From the NCBI GenBank assembly GCA_039000515.1, contig JBCFYV010011164.1, positions 42,521,489-42,585,488 on the forward strand: DNA of 64,000 nt, read 5' to 3'. Positions 33,985 to 45,825 of this stretch are shown here, in pieces. This DNA comes from Timema cristinae (taxonomy: Eukaryota; Arthropoda; Insecta; Phasmatodea; Timematidae). How positions within the stretch are numbered: the stretch's first letter is position 1; each line of letters opens with the position of its first letter. The translations under genes and the position numbers were made by a program. The notes under the pieces are model-generated. The model was not told where the DNA came from. It did not search any database and worked only from the letters and a program-made list of their open reading frames with translations.

Positions 33985-35710
33985 GGCCCTTCCTCCACCG
34001 AGGAAACCAACGTGACGAGATACATCGCGGGCAACTGGTCACTTACTATAAGTTGCCCCTTTTCTTGCCCACAACCTATTGTCTATCAGTCGCGATAATG
34101 TCGTCGTCTGATGAGGACCTGGTTGTTGGTTAAATATAGGTCTACTTAAAAGCTCGTAAAAAGGCTTAGAAAATGTTTTGGGTTCATCCGGATACAAAAA
34201 AAAGTGTTTCAAAATTGGCATTGTTTTCAGGGACTCTTCTAATTTTAAACAAATTTATAGGATGAATAGGGAAACGTTCGAAGTGCTTGAACGACTCGTA
34301 AGTCTAACTATCAAGACATTTACATTGTCGATGGCATTTTGTCACCCAGGAGTGAAAACTTGCAGGGAAAACACAAAAAATATCGAGACTCCAGCTTGCA
34401 CAAATGGAAATAAAACCCTGTTTACAGCTCCACAAGAGCACGCCGTAGAGACTAACAGGCAACTTATCGCATGTTGACCAACATGTCTGGTCTCCTTACG
34501 ATGTATCGACCAGCGCTAGAGTCGTAGTCTCCTCGGTGGATGAGTTAAGTATTGTTTACATGGCGACCAACATGTCCGGTCTCCTTACGATGTATCGCCC
34601 AGCGCTAGAGTCGTAGTCTCCTCGGTGGATGAGTGAAGTATTGTTTACATGGCGACCAACATGTCTGGTCTCCTTACGATGTATCGACCAGCGCTAGAGT
34701 CGTAGTCTCCTCGGTGGATGAGTGAAGTATTGTTTACATGGCGACCAACATGTCTGGTCTCCTTACGATGTATCGCCCAGCGCTAGAGTCATAGTCTCCT
34801 CGGTGGATGAGTTAAGTATTGTTTACATGGCGACCAACATGTCCGGTCTCCTTACGATGTATCGCCCAGCGCTAGAGTCGTAGTCTCCTCGGTGGATGAG
34901 TGAAGTATTGTTTACATGGCGACCAACATGTCTGGTCTCCTTACGATGTATCGCCCAGCGCTAGAGTCGTAGTCTCCTCGGTGGATGAGTGAAGTATTGT
35001 TTACATGGCGACCAACATGTCTGGTCTCCTTACGATGTATCGCCCAGCGCTAGAGTCGTAGTCTCCTCGGTGGATGAGTGAAGTATTGTTTACATGGCGA
35101 CCAACATGTCCGGTCTCCTTACGGTGTATCGACCAGCGCTAGAGTCGTAGTCTCCTCGGTGGATGAGTGAAGTATTGTTTACATGGCGACCAACATGTCT
35201 GGTCTCCTTACGATGTATCGCCCAGCGCTAGAATCGTAGTCTACTCGGTGGATGAGTGAAGTATTGTTTACATGGCGACCAACATGTCTGGTCTCCTTAC
35301 GATGTATCGACCAGCGCTAGAGTCGTAGTCTCCTCGGTGGATGAGTGAAGTATTGTTTACATGGCGACCAACATGTCCGGTCTCCTTACGGTGTATCGAC
35401 CAGCGCTAGAGTCGTAGTCTCCTCGGTGGATGAGTGAAGTATTGTTTACATGGCGACCAACATGTCTGGTCTCCTTACGATGTATCGCCCAGCGCTAGAG
35501 TCGTAGTCTCCTCGGTGGATGAGTTAAGTATTGTTTACATGGCGACCAACATGTCCGGTCTCCTTACGATGTATCGCCCAGCGCTAGAGTCGTAGTCTCC
35601 TCGGTGGATGAGTGAAGTATTGTTTACATGTAAAAGTTGCCTAGGTGATTGGTTGCTTGGTCATCAGTGATTGGTCGCTTGGTTTTGGTCTCCTCGGTGG
35701 ACAAATGGCC
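33985..35710 (+). mobile_element. PIF/Harbinger-derived element carrying an 89-bp satellite
   Basis: The ends GGCCCTTCCTCCACCGAGGA (33985) and, inverted, GGCCATTTGTCCACCGAGGA (35710) match at 17 of 20 positions and are flanked by TTA on both sides (33982-33984, 35711-35713). Between 34090 and 34310, fragments in changing frames encode FWVHPD and RMNRETFEVLERLV, typical of the N-terminal half of a Harbinger transposase. The rest of the interior is a tandem array (34476-35630). The transposase is frameshifted and lacks its catalytic half. Confidence 0.8.
34476..35630 (+). repeat. 89-bp tandem array, 13 copies
   Basis: GACCAACATG recurs every 89 bp at 34476, 34565, 34654 and so on to 35544, giving 13 highly similar units with scattered single-base variants (tctgg/tccgg, cgacc/cgccc, gttaag/gtgaag). 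Each unit contains GTCTCCTCGGTGGA, the same words as the inverted end of the enclosing Harbinger element. Confidence 0.95.
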
Positions 35711-35800
35711 TTAGTTTAAAAGTCGTATGAATAATACAACTCCGTATTTAGTTAAATACACAAAATCTTTTTACGTGCGTGTGTGCGTTTTAAGTCATAC

Positions 35801-36292
35801 CGGCATCGGTGGTCTTATGATCTAAGGCGTCACACTTGCGTTAGACCGGATTGCCGGTGAAGGAGATATAAGGGTTCAAATCCCGGTCGGGTGTACTGAA
35901 AGGTCTTTTTTCTCCTAGACAGTTTCTCACTTTCCCTACGCGTAATTACGGATATACTTAATCTATTATTATTATTATTATTATTATTATTATCACCGCG
36001 TCTTACTACCCGTTCGGGTTATACGCACTTACGCTAATGTGTAATGGTAGGGTGATTGTGAGATGAAATGAAGGACCTACAGTTTAACGTGGAATCCGAA
36101 CCACGGTGGAGGCCTGGCATTCCCCACATTCACAAGATGTCTTGTCAGAGGTGAAGGAAGGGTTTGGAAATCAGATAAATCTGTGCCGGGACCGGATATA
36201 CTTAATCAAAATCCCACCTTTCTCATTCCTATCCCAGTTGTGTAGGCCTAAATATGTGGAAAGCCCAGGCGGACAGTAAGACACTGTGTACC
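35801..36292 (+). mobile_element. SINE-B split by SINE-A
   Basis: Head and body at 35801-35963 (GGTTCAAATCCCGGTCGGGT) and tail at 36194-36292 (GGCGGACAGTAAGACACTG) are separated by the nested SINE-A and its duplication. Confidence 0.83.
35964..36193 (-). mobile_element. SINE-A nested in SINE-B
   Basis: 5' truncated just before the tRNA head. The 14-bp duplication GGATATACTTAATC (35950-35963, 36194-36207) is SINE-B sequence. Confidence 0.93.
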
Positions 36293-36427
36293 TAAAACAC
36301 TACTACTAATATCGCACTACAGATACCTCTTGTTTTGTTATAAAAAATAAACGTGGAATAGCCAATAATGACGAAAAATCGCTCGCTTACAACTGTGAAA
36401 ATGACAAACTTCAGTACACACCACTTG

Positions 36428-36580
36428 GGGCCGTACGCAAGAACTTGACTAAGTGGATGCTGATTGGACTATAGCGTGGGTTTGCTTGTGTCATCATAGG
36501 TTAAAAAGGTGGAGAGATAGTGTGCTCGGGACCACACTATCGGTCCACTAAGCATTCACTAAGGTTCTTGCATACCGCCC
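36428..36580. mobile_element. Short MITE with inner hairpin
   Basis: The ends GGGCCGTACGCAAGAAC and, inverted, GGGCGGTATGCAAGAACC match, with TTG on both flanks. The interior contains a second perfect hairpin, GATAGTGTG-CTCGGGAC-CACACTATC. Confidence 0.65.
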
Positions 36581-36827
36581 TTGGCGTATTAATAGGCCTA
36601 CATTTGTACTTCTTAGATCTATCAGATAGACAAATATTAGTAAAGGTCAGGCCGACACGTTGTTAGCCCATACAGTGAGTTTACAGATTGAAGTGAAACA
36701 AAACAGTTTTCCTAACTTTTTAATGATTTTTTTTTTCATTGGCTTAGAAAATTGACTAAAAAGACTGCCGAAAAGTGTTACTATGAAAAACCTTCTAAAC
36801 TGAAATCAGCATTATCTTATATAAGTT

Positions 36828-36944
36828 AGTAGCGTGTCTGCCTATCGAATTAGGAGTTTTGGGCTCGATTCCCGGCTTGGTCTTAAAATGTAGACTCATA
36901 TTGGAGTAAATGGGGCTTCCCTTTTCAAAGTGATAAATTAATTG
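36828..36944 (+). mobile_element. SINE-E, copy 1
   Basis: tRNA-like head with B box GGGCTCGATTCCCGGCTTGG, followed by GGGGCTTCCC and AAGTGATAAATTAATTG, an order shared with 60140-60250. Confidence 0.6.
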
Positions 36945-37145
36945 CATCTTATTACCCATTTGGGCTATGCATATTTATCTACGTTGATGGAGGTATGAGA
37001 AAGGTAATGTTTAGAGGAAATATACTCACATTTACGTGGAGGAAGAGTGGGAAACTATTAAGGAAATATACAATATCAGGACACAGTTGGAATTCAAACC
37101 CCGACGACCTACCTGTCATCAACAAGATGGACTAGATTACTTTTT
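36945..37145 (-). mobile_element. SINE-B, degenerate
   Basis: TTATTACCCATTTGGGCTAT tail then ACGTGGAGGAAGAGTGGGAA body. Confidence 0.7.
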
Positions 37146-37149
37146 TATG

Positions 37150-40100
37150 GCCTTAAGATAAACTTCTTTAAGAAAAAAAGTTTTAATTTATAAACAATCA
37201 CAAAATACGAATGTGTTTTACGGAAATTTGGGGCCCACAGCATCCTTTTGCTACTGTAGGCCTAGTTTATGTCCAATCTCTTCTATCATTCTATCAAGCG
37301 CAGCAAGGTGCTGTCCTTATAATGGCATAAGGGTTTTGGAGGGGGGGGGGGTTTCAATATTTTCTTACAGGGATGGGGGCGGGGGTCAGAATCCATCTTG
37401 CGTATGGTTTTTTTTATATCCTTTTATCAATGTGTATGGTAAGAAAAATCTAGAAAAATAAATTAAGTATAAAATTTGTCTTTTATTTCATTTACTTATT
37501 ATGTGTTACAAATTATTTTAATGCAATTAAAGTATTCTAAATTCTCAGATACCTCGCTTTGTTACCAATCCTTATGTTTAAAAGTAATTAAACGATTAAA
37601 ATAATCAAATTTACCAAATCGTAAAATAAAGGGGGATGGAAAATCTTACGATCCCTTACGTGGGTGTGTGTCAAAAATCACGGGGGGAAAAGCCTTACCT
37701 AATTTAAGGGCGGTCTCTAACGCACAGTACACATCAAATTAGTGTATATATTTTAGTTTTTACACAAGGTTATTTACAATAGTAAGGTATAAATATAGTT
37801 CAAGCTACGCATCGCGTCTTGGTGTAGTTTTTACTTTCTCATATCAAGAGAAAGTATTGTGATTGTGAATATATATTTATAAAAGCCGTGAGATGTGCTT
37901 TTAAGTTTGCATCTGCCCCTTTTGAATTATACATATAATGAAATCTACTGTATTAGTTCGTAGTTCTATTACAAGCATTGTTGGGGAGTTTCTACAATAT
38001 TCCCATCGTTATCAGTTGTTTGTACAACAATGTGTGGAAGGCTAAACCATGCTTGTTTTGAAACTGTGAAAGATTAAACCGGACATCTCTTTGAGACAAG
38101 CCATTGATATATCTGCCGATCTTATGGAGGAAATAACATCGTCTATTTTGCTCGACTCGCTTTGCCTAACCGCTCGTGTGTATTAAGACAATAGGTAAGA
38201 TACCAGGATAAAAAAAAAATGCTAGAAACATAAAATATCCAGCGTTGCAAAATATTCGTTGTATTCAAAGAATGGCACAACACCCACGTACAAGAGAATG
38301 GCAACATTGTCACGTTAATAAATACTAAGCCTGCAGTATCCTCACAAATGAGTGTAGCTCGACAAAAAAAATTGGGGGGGGGGGGGGGGGGTAGAGGAAG
38401 ACTGACGAATAAGGAATAATAAGGAAATAAGGAAAATATCAGCAGTACATGCCTGGCTGGAGAGCGGAAAATCAATCCCCGAGGGAAAATTAGCCTCACT
38501 TCAATAAGGTGGTCGAGATAGAACAGGTGTCCATTAGTGTCAGGCGGGCGGACAATATTGACGTGATGAGCCTAGCGGTTCCATTCTGAATATCCAGGGA
38601 AAGGTGTTCAAATACAACAGGAAAGCGGCGCTTGTTTCCTCTGCCACCGTATGAAAAGATTTACCTTCATGTAGTGACGTCATACATCCTCAACTAGGAG
38701 ACCCAAACGAACGAAATAAAAACCTATGTTTATTTTTAATTCTCAGTAAATATCTCTCTACCAGGATTAGAGAGCGTTCAAGTATTACCGAAGCAGCTTA
38801 CAAGGAGAAAGGGGGGGGGGGGGGTTAGAGCTTGCTGACAATGCTAATGTTAGACAGAGACGGAAAAGAATGTCGCAGTGAACCAACGACCCCAAATGAA
38901 CACATAATAATTAAAAGTGTCAAGACGTAGATTCAAGGACCTTGATCATCACTTTAAAACAAGTTGAGAGTTTTTACAAGTATAATAATTCATATATTCC
39001 CTAATAATACTATTTTTATAATTTAAATTAAATTAAAATTAAATATAATTTTATAACTTTTTTTATTTTACTTGTATGTTCCGATAAATTTAAATTAATT
39101 TTGCAACTGTATTTATTGTGAATATTTCACCACGTTAATAATTACCAGAAATTTATAAATAGTTTTAAAAAAATAATAGTTTTTCGTACGAACTAAATTA
39201 AAAAGTCGACAAATATAACGTAAACCGGTCGGAAAGCCAGTGGATGTTGGGAGATTGCGTATTTATACTTACAAAATGGCCAAGAAGGTGCCTACGTAAT
39301 ACTTGAACGCCTCCTTACTGCCTTTTTCTTTCCCGGTTAACATATTTTTTGGGGCCACTAACTAAACAAGAAGAAACCTCAAACTATCAGCAATTGTTCT
39401 CTCTTATTTCCTCTCCACCCCCTTCCAAACTAGAGGACTTTGAAGAAGAAGAATATTGTTTAATTCTTTGCTCGGCGTACTAATGCTTTCTAGTGGTGAT
39501 ATATAGAAACTATTTTGTTACCGCGATGGCTCGTTAGGTTTATCTTAATTTTCTAGGGACTTCTTGTTTTATATTTAGTCAACGGTTCAGTTGAAAGATT
39601 ATTTTTTTTGTTTAACTTATAACTATTATGCAGACCTATGTGAATATCTACATATGCAATCATGTATACCATATGTAAGCATCCTTCGTCTACCTTGTAA
39701 GGTAACACTTCTAACTTGCATTATTCCACTTTGGTATAGCCTATAATATAGGATTATAGTATAATCAGGCAAGGTTACCTTAATTGGTTACACTATGGGG
39801 ACAGCTTATAAGATAGGGCCATACCGTAATAGGTCAAGATAGAACTGTTGTATACTCTTCAGGGTTAACGGATTGTACATATATGCCACAAAACAATATA
39901 GCCCATTGAGTTTTATTCCAATTATCTGTTATCAATAATCGATGTTTCATTATTTTCCCTAATAGTTTGAGATGTAATTTCGGCTATAGCTGTCAAATAT
40001 ATGGGACCGACTCAATATACCATTCAATCCACATGAGCTAAGAGCGCGCTTTAGATTATTAGGAGCTTCATTTTCCCATTTAATTGGATTTAAAAATAAT

Positions 40101-40230
40101 TTTATGCATATTTAAAAAAACTGATAACGAACAACAGTATAATAATTTCTACTGTTTATTAAATGACGTTTAAAAATAGATAATCTTAATCTTTACAATC
40201 TAATGAGATTTTACCGATACCAAATATTAC
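37150..40230. other. Mostly unassigned AT-rich stretch
   Basis: Apart from the fragment at 37838 and G runs at 37340, 38375 and 38811, nothing recognisable. The 118-codon minus frame at 38143-38499 crosses a G run and is not supported. Confidence 0.3.
37838..37940 (+). mobile_element. Hairpin-ended repeat, left end fragment
   Basis: Contains ACTTTCTCATATCAAGAGAA then AGTATTGTGATTGTGAA, the cleanest example of the terminal hairpin. Sequence after about 37940 does not match the other copies. Confidence 0.55.
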
Positions 40231-40234
40231 CTAG

Positions 40235-40477
40235 TCAACCGTCTTACTACCCGTTCGGCTATGCGCTTATGTATTAATTACCCTAATAGTTTTAGGGAGT
40301 AAGAAAGGTTATGTTTAAAGGAAAAGTACCAGCATTTGCATGAAGGGAGGGTGGAAAATCATTTTGGAAAACCACCCTCAGTACACCCGACCGAGATTAG
40401 AATCTCCGTCTCACCTTCATCGGCAGTAGTCTACTGCGAGAGTAGCGCGTTAGACCACGCGGCCACCGAAACGGGTG
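40235..40477 (-). mobile_element. SINE-B
   Basis: ACCGTCTTACTACCCGTTCG through GCGGCCACCGAAACGGGT. Confidence 0.87.
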
Positions 40478-40639
40478 ATACCAAATATGTTATAAGAAAA
40501 CTCTTGTATAGGTATTTTATTTAAATTAAACTTTTTTTGCATTTTAAAGTATTTTATTACTAATAGGCAGCAATATAAAAAAAAAATTGAAAATTGTTCT
40601 TTGGAGCTGAAACTGATATTTTTTTGTATCAACTACTTT

Positions 40640-40852
40640 CAACCCACCCAGGGTATTCACATATTTAAGCTAATATAGGGAAGGGATAAGAAAGGTAGTA
40701 TAATGAGGTGTACCCACATTTGCATGAAAGGAGAATCACCCTCCATTAATGTAGAATCACCTAAGAACACCCAGCAGGGACTATATCCCCGAAATCCCCA
40801 TGATCAAAAACCATGACTAGACGACGCCTTAGTCGACGTGCCCATTGGGGAA
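40640..40852 (-). mobile_element. SINE-B, degenerate
   Basis: Body ACCCACATTTGCATGAAAGG and head end CTTAGTCGACGTGCCCATTG. Confidence 0.65.
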
Positions 40853-40949
40853 AGTTAATTTAAAACGTTCGTAGAAATCACTCATTTTCAACCGGCATGC
40901 TAACTTTTCTTTAAACTTCCACTTGACACACAAACAAACATGTCATTGC

Positions 40950-41145
40950 ATCGTAGTACCCTAATTGTTAACAGGTTAGTGATGATAAAGGTAGAATTTA
41001 GAGGGAATAGACACAAAGTTGCGTGGAGAGAGAGTGGGAAACCATCAAAACAAAGCCATTCTCAGAAAACCCGACCGGCATTTGGTCTCAGATCTCCCCG
41101 TCATTGACAAACCAAATTAATTAAGTTTGGCAATACGGCCATGTT
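40950..41145 (-). mobile_element. SINE-B, degenerate
   Basis: TAGTACCCTAATTGTTAAC, TTGCGTGGAGAGAGAGTGGG and AAACCCGACCGGCATT keep family order. Confidence 0.65.
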
Positions 41146-41339
41146 CACACCAATGAGGACAATTTCTTATAAGTCTATTAATGATAATTTTGTTCTACTT
41201 CTTAAGTCAACAACTCGAAGGTTGGTTTGGTGTTATTTATATTCATCCAGAGCTGGGCATGTAATCAATCAGCCCTTCGGCTGGTTAGTGCCATCCACAC
41301 CCTCTGGTAAAAATCCCATGAACTAGGGGAGTTCAGAAA

Positions 41340-41632
41340 GTGCGGTGGTTCCTCGTTACCTTCCACACGAGAATTTATATGAACAAGCGCGAAAGGAGCC
41401 TACCAATTTTGTCGCTAAAGGTATTTTCACATACCTTCCAGGTTCCTTTTACATGCCACAATCGAAACGGGACCCAACGGCTTTACTTTCCCTCCGAAGG
41501 AAGTTGTGTTGCGGATTGTTATCGCTCAAGAAGAATCAGTAGATACCAGCTGGGTTTGAACCCAAGAATATCGGATCCTGAGGAAAGCACTTTACCCAAG
41601 TCACTGAGGTTGATTTAATGATAGTGCATAAG
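41340..41632 (-). mobile_element. SINE-D
   Basis: On the minus strand a tRNA-like head (GTGACTTGGGTAAAGTGC, B box TTGGGTTCAAACCCAGC) is followed by a body with no SINE-A/B similarity. The overlapping open frames look fortuitous. Confidence 0.5.
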
Positions 41633-41670
41633 TAGGCCTATGCATCTGTTTGTAGCTATAACTGTGATTA

Positions 41671-41905
41671 CAGTAACCCCATGGCTTCTTTGGTGCTGAC
41701 TGACAGCTCACAGCTGACAGCTGACGGCTTTGAAAAGTTACCAGACCAAATTATGTATCCCTACACTGAACCATATGATCTGAAAAAACATGTGTTTAGC
41801 AGCTGTCAGTTCTGAAAGTCAAAATTTAGGTATATGCCTAAATGTTGACTGTCAGAAGTCAGCTGTGAGCTGTCAGTCAGCACCAAAGAATCCATGGGGC
41901 TAATG
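41671..41905. mobile_element. Palindromic MITE, mariner-like TA target (copy 1)
   Basis: The ends CAGTAACCCCATGGCTTCTT and, inverted, CATTAGCCCCATGGATTCTT continue into long inverted arms rich in AGCTGACAG words, flanked by TA on both sides. At 235 bp it is non-coding. It is closely related to 42594-42828. Confidence 0.85.
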
Positions 41906-42295
41906 TAAGTGTAATAAAAGACAGTTAACTTAACCCTCCCATCCCCCCAAATAAAGTCGAAATTATTATTGTGTCTCGCACGCTTGCGCTGTCACAACCT
42001 TTTATTTCTTTCCTCGTTTTTCCTGCACCATTATTTTCTTCTAGTATCTGGTTTACAATCATTCGTTAGCGACGAGGGAAACAGCTCACAGTCCAAGGAC
42101 GTCATTTCTTCACATCCTCTTCCCCCCTCCCACCCTCCCTCCCATTAACTCCGGCTGAATCTGTTGGGTCGCCGGTCCTGAGGACATCCATCATGACTCT
42201 CAAGTAAAAGTGGGAGGATTAAGACCACAATGAGGTTAGCCACAGGTGACAAACAAAAAATAACATCGTCAAGGTTCTGAAAAGTCTCGATTTGA

Positions 42296-42500
42296 TACTG
42301 GGGCAAGTTTCATAGTTAGATTGAGTATGCCTCAAGTTCGGTCTTACACTAAATACAAGACAGCACCTACCTAAACTCAAATGGAATGGAATAGTTTCGC
42401 AGGCCAAGTCCATTCTGGTCTAGCAAGGTAGGTGTCGTTTTGTATTTAGTTTAACACCGCGCTTTAGGCGTACTCAGTCTGACTATGAATCTGGTTTTGT
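42296..42500. mobile_element. Foldback MITE (parent of the 87-bp array family)
   Basis: The left arm (AGTTTCATAGTTAGATTGAG ... CACCTACCT) and right arm are inverted copies about 90 bp long around a short centre. The same arm is the unit of the array at 47865-48240. Confidence 0.65.
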
Positions 42501-42593
42501 ATTCGAAGCCAATTCCCCCCCCCCTTCTTTTTTAAACACGGGATCTTTATAATGGATTTTTAAAATTGACTATTACCGTGCGCTATCTAAATA

Positions 42594-42828
42594 CAGTAGC
42601 CCAATGACTTCTTTGGTGTTGATTGAAAGCTCACAGCCGACAGCTGACGGCTTTGAAAAGTTACCAGACCAAATTATGTATCCCTACGCCGAACCATATG
42701 ATCTGCATAAACATGTATTTAGCAGCTCTCACTTTTGACGGTCAAAATTTAGGTATATACCTAAATGTTGACTGTCAGAAGTCAGCTGTGAGCTGTCAGT
42801 CAGTACCAAAGAAGCCATGGGGCTACTG
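42594..42828. mobile_element. Palindromic MITE, mariner-like TA target (copy 2)
   Basis: A second copy with the same 235-bp length, TA flanks and centre (GTTACCAGACCAAATTATG). It lies 0.7 kb from the first copy, in the same orientation. Confidence 0.85.
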
Positions 42829-42892
42829 TATAGAGATGATATCAGCACGCGACTTACAAACACTCTCCTACCACTCTCCTCTCGATTGCTGC

Positions 42893-43092
42893 ATCTTACT
42901 AACCGTCTGGGTTGAATACGGAATATCTCAACTATTTTAAGAAGGGTTGAGAAAGGTAGAAAAAAGAGGAAGTGTACCCGTATTTGCGTCGAGGAAGCGT
43001 GCAAAGCCGTTCAAGTAAAACACATCCCAGTACATTCATCCATCATTCGAGCCGCGACCTTCCCATCACCAGTTAACAAGACTGACGCCTTT
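42893..43092 (-). mobile_element. SINE-B, degenerate
   Basis: CATCTTACTAACCGTCTGGG tail, TACCCGTATTTGCGTCGAGG body. Confidence 0.7.
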
Positions 43093-43298
43093 GCCTGTGC
43101 AGTATGAGGTGTCAAATAAGTTCCGAGTTCAACGTCTTAAATTTTTACCCCCAAGGTAAAAAAAAATAGGGTAAAATCAAAATACATGCGTCAACGTTTG
43201 CCTTGAGAGCGTGGGGAAAAAAAACACTGTTGAAAAATGAAAAAATCATCCGTGTCAACGGTCAGGATTAATCCGCGGCTTATTCGAAATGTAATGTA

Positions 43299-43458
43299 TT
43301 ATTATTATTATTAGCACCGCGTCTTACTACCCGTTCGGGTTATACGCACTTACGCTAATGTGGTAGGGTGATTGGGAGATGAAATGAAGGACCTACAGTT
43401 TAACGTGGAATCCGAACCACGGTGGAGGCCTGGCATTCCCCACATTCACAAGATGTAC
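43299..43458 (-). mobile_element. SINE-A, 5' truncated
   Basis: Duplication AAATGTAATGTA at 43287-43298 and 43459-43470. A short internal deletion removes part of the tail (GCTAATGTGGTAGGG). Confidence 0.9.
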
Positions 43459-43504
43459 AAATGTAATGTACATCCCTCGGTTAGTCATAGACAAAGAGAC
43501 ACAA

Positions 43505-43570
43505 AATGGGTTCGAACTAGGGCTTCATTAATTCGTTGCCTATGATTAACCCCTAGACGACCTCCCTTGG
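43505..43570 (-). mobile_element. tRNA-like head next to SINE-A
   Basis: Minus strand GAGGTCGTCTAGGGGTTAAT and CTAGTTCGAACCC match A/B boxes; the first resembles the SINE-A head. Confidence 0.5.
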
Positions 43571-43864
43571 AACTTCGGGTCACTGGCAGGGACGGAGATA
43601 AAACGAGCTATTATTTCCGAAATGTTACGATCATCCCTAGTGTAGGAGACGAGGCGTGTTGAAAGTGTCAGCGACCTGAAAAAGAGCGGCTCCCGGTAGC
43701 CCCTTCACGGCTGACAGGGTCGTTATACACCGACACAGAGTGAGAGAGAGAGAGAGTAGCCGGGCCGGGGTCACAGCGACACTCGGGGGAAACTGAACCA
43801 ACGTCCGGCACGCTGCGAGCTACATGACTCGCCCGCCCGCCTACCACACGGCCACCTGTCGGGC

Positions 43865-44395
43865 GCCCGTACCAGATACAGGGTGTTCACAAAGATACTT
43901 CCACTGGCCCGTACCAGATACAGGATGTTCACAAAGATACTTCCACTGGCCCGTACCAGATACAGGGTGTTCACAAAGATACTTCCACTGGCTCGTACCA
44001 TGACAGGGTGTTCACAATGATACTTCCACTGGCCCGTACCATGACAGGGTGTTCCTAAAGATACTTCCACTGGCCCGTACCAGATACAGGGTGTTCACAA
44101 AGATACTTCCACTGGCCCGTACCATGACAGGGTGTTCATAAAGATACTTCCACTGGCCCGTACCATGACAGGATGTTCACAAAGATACTTCCACTGGCCC
44201 GTACCATGACAGGGTGTTCATAAAGATACTTCCACTGGCCCGTACCATGACAGGATGTTCACAAAGATACTTCCACTGGCCCGTACCATGACAGGGTGTT
44301 CACAAAGATACTTCCACTGGCCCGTACCAGATACAGGGTGTTCACAAAGATACTTCCACTGGCCCGTACCATGACAAAAGGCGTTCACAAAAATA
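43865..44395 (-). repeat. About 42-bp minisatellite, about 13 copies
   Basis: Units of 40-43 bp alternate two forms, CCAGATACAGGGTG and CCATGACAGGGTG, joined by TTCACAAAGATACTTCCACT. Degenerate copies (CAGGGTGTTCAACAAT) trail on to about 44565. Frames open on the minus strand only reflect the repeat. Confidence 0.93.
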
Positions 44396-44565
44396 ATTGC
44401 CACTAGCTCGCACCATGTCACAGGATGTTCAGCCATGCTTGTTATTAGCTCTTAGTGTCACACAGAGTGTTCAATAATACTTGTTATTAACCTTTAGTAA
44501 GACATTGGGTGTTCAACAATACTCATCATTAGTCCTTACTATGACACAGGGTGTTCAACAATGCT
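44395..44565 (-). repeat. Degenerate tail of the 42-bp minisatellite
   Basis: Four or five diverged units spaced about 55 bp carry GGTGTTCAACAAT or GTGTTCAATAATACTTG, showing the older edge of the array. Confidence 0.6.
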
Positions 44566-45825
44566 GTACACATTCAATCAGTTTGATAACATACGGATTT
44601 CAATAAAGTAACATGTATGGCCAGTCTAACGAAAATTTATCTCATTTGAATATTTACTTCCAAAAGTTTTGTGATTCGTAAAGTGTATTTATGTTTTGTT
44701 AAAAATAGTGTATTCTAAAGACAAAATCTACCCTGCCTAAGATTTTAGTATGAGGAAGTCTAAAATTCTCTAGTTTTAACCTTTAGAGTGAATGGGGAAA
44801 TAATAATATAGATTAGTTATACCCAAAAAATCTTGATAAAAGTGTCTGGATTGAACACTAATTATATTTTTAGCATATTTGTCAACTCTAACTAGGATGC
44901 ATGTTAAGTTATATTTTTATTTATATGTAGGCTATATAAGGTTGGGAAATTTTAATTTTGGGGTGAGGGTTCAAAATCGTAAGCTGTTTATAAAATGATG
45001 TGTTAAAACTTGATATCAAATTCTAAGAAATACATTGTTATTTTATACAGTAATGGTAGAACTTTATTTGTGTGAGAAAGGAGTAACAAAAAGTTTGATG
45101 GGAGCCCCAATTCCCCTGTTGATGTTAGAACATTGAATTCTCCTCGAAATTATTTATCATAGTGGTCCTCGTTTGAAGAGTTTTTGAAAATTATACTCTT
45201 TTAACAACTATTTAGGATTGTGATCCCCACAGAATTATTTAAAATTTGTAAAAATCCTTGAGGTTGTTTGGAGTAGGCCTAAGTTAGTCCTCTTACGCAA
45301 AATTTTTGAAAATGTTATGATTCTGAAAGCTATTTTAAGAAACTTGCTAAACAGTATTTTTTTTTATAAATTAATTTCCCAAGAATCTCTTTGAATTGGT
45401 CCACCCCGAGACTTTTTTTTTTTAATTTGGAATGCTTACTAGCTATTTAGAGTGTCTTTCCCTTGAATTTTTTTTTTTTCAAAAATATATGCTTCTAAAA
45501 GTTATTTGGAATGATCCCTGCCCGGATTTTTTTATTATTATATGCCTTTAGAAATGAAAGTGGTCTTTCCTCAACGCATTTTTTGAAAATTGAATGCTTT
45601 TAGAAGCTAATTGGAGTGGTCCTAATTTAGCTTTAAAAAAAATAGTGCATCTATACAGAAGATATTTGGAGTGCCCCCCCCCCCCCCCACGGGTATTTCT
45701 TATAAAAATCGTATGCCTCTATAAGTTATTTGAATTGTGATACAATACTATGTTTAAGTTTAATATTTAAAATGTCATAAGTTGGAGGGGCGGGTTGGGG
45801 GAGGGGGTTGAAACCCCTCCTGTGT
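44566..45825. other. AT-rich stretch with faint about 70-bp periodicity
   Basis: Between 45150 and 45760 phrases like AAGCTATTTGGAGTGGTCC recur at irregular 65-75 bp spacing, an old decayed tandem repeat. Confidence 0.45.

Noticed and set aside
38143..38499. 118-codon frame
   Set aside because: Crosses a long G run (poly-Pro on the minus strand); no domain and no splice context.
43771..44436. Minus-strand frames coding a repeated SGSIFVN peptide
   Set aside because: The repeated peptide is the minisatellite read in one frame; unit lengths vary out of frame and there is no gene context.
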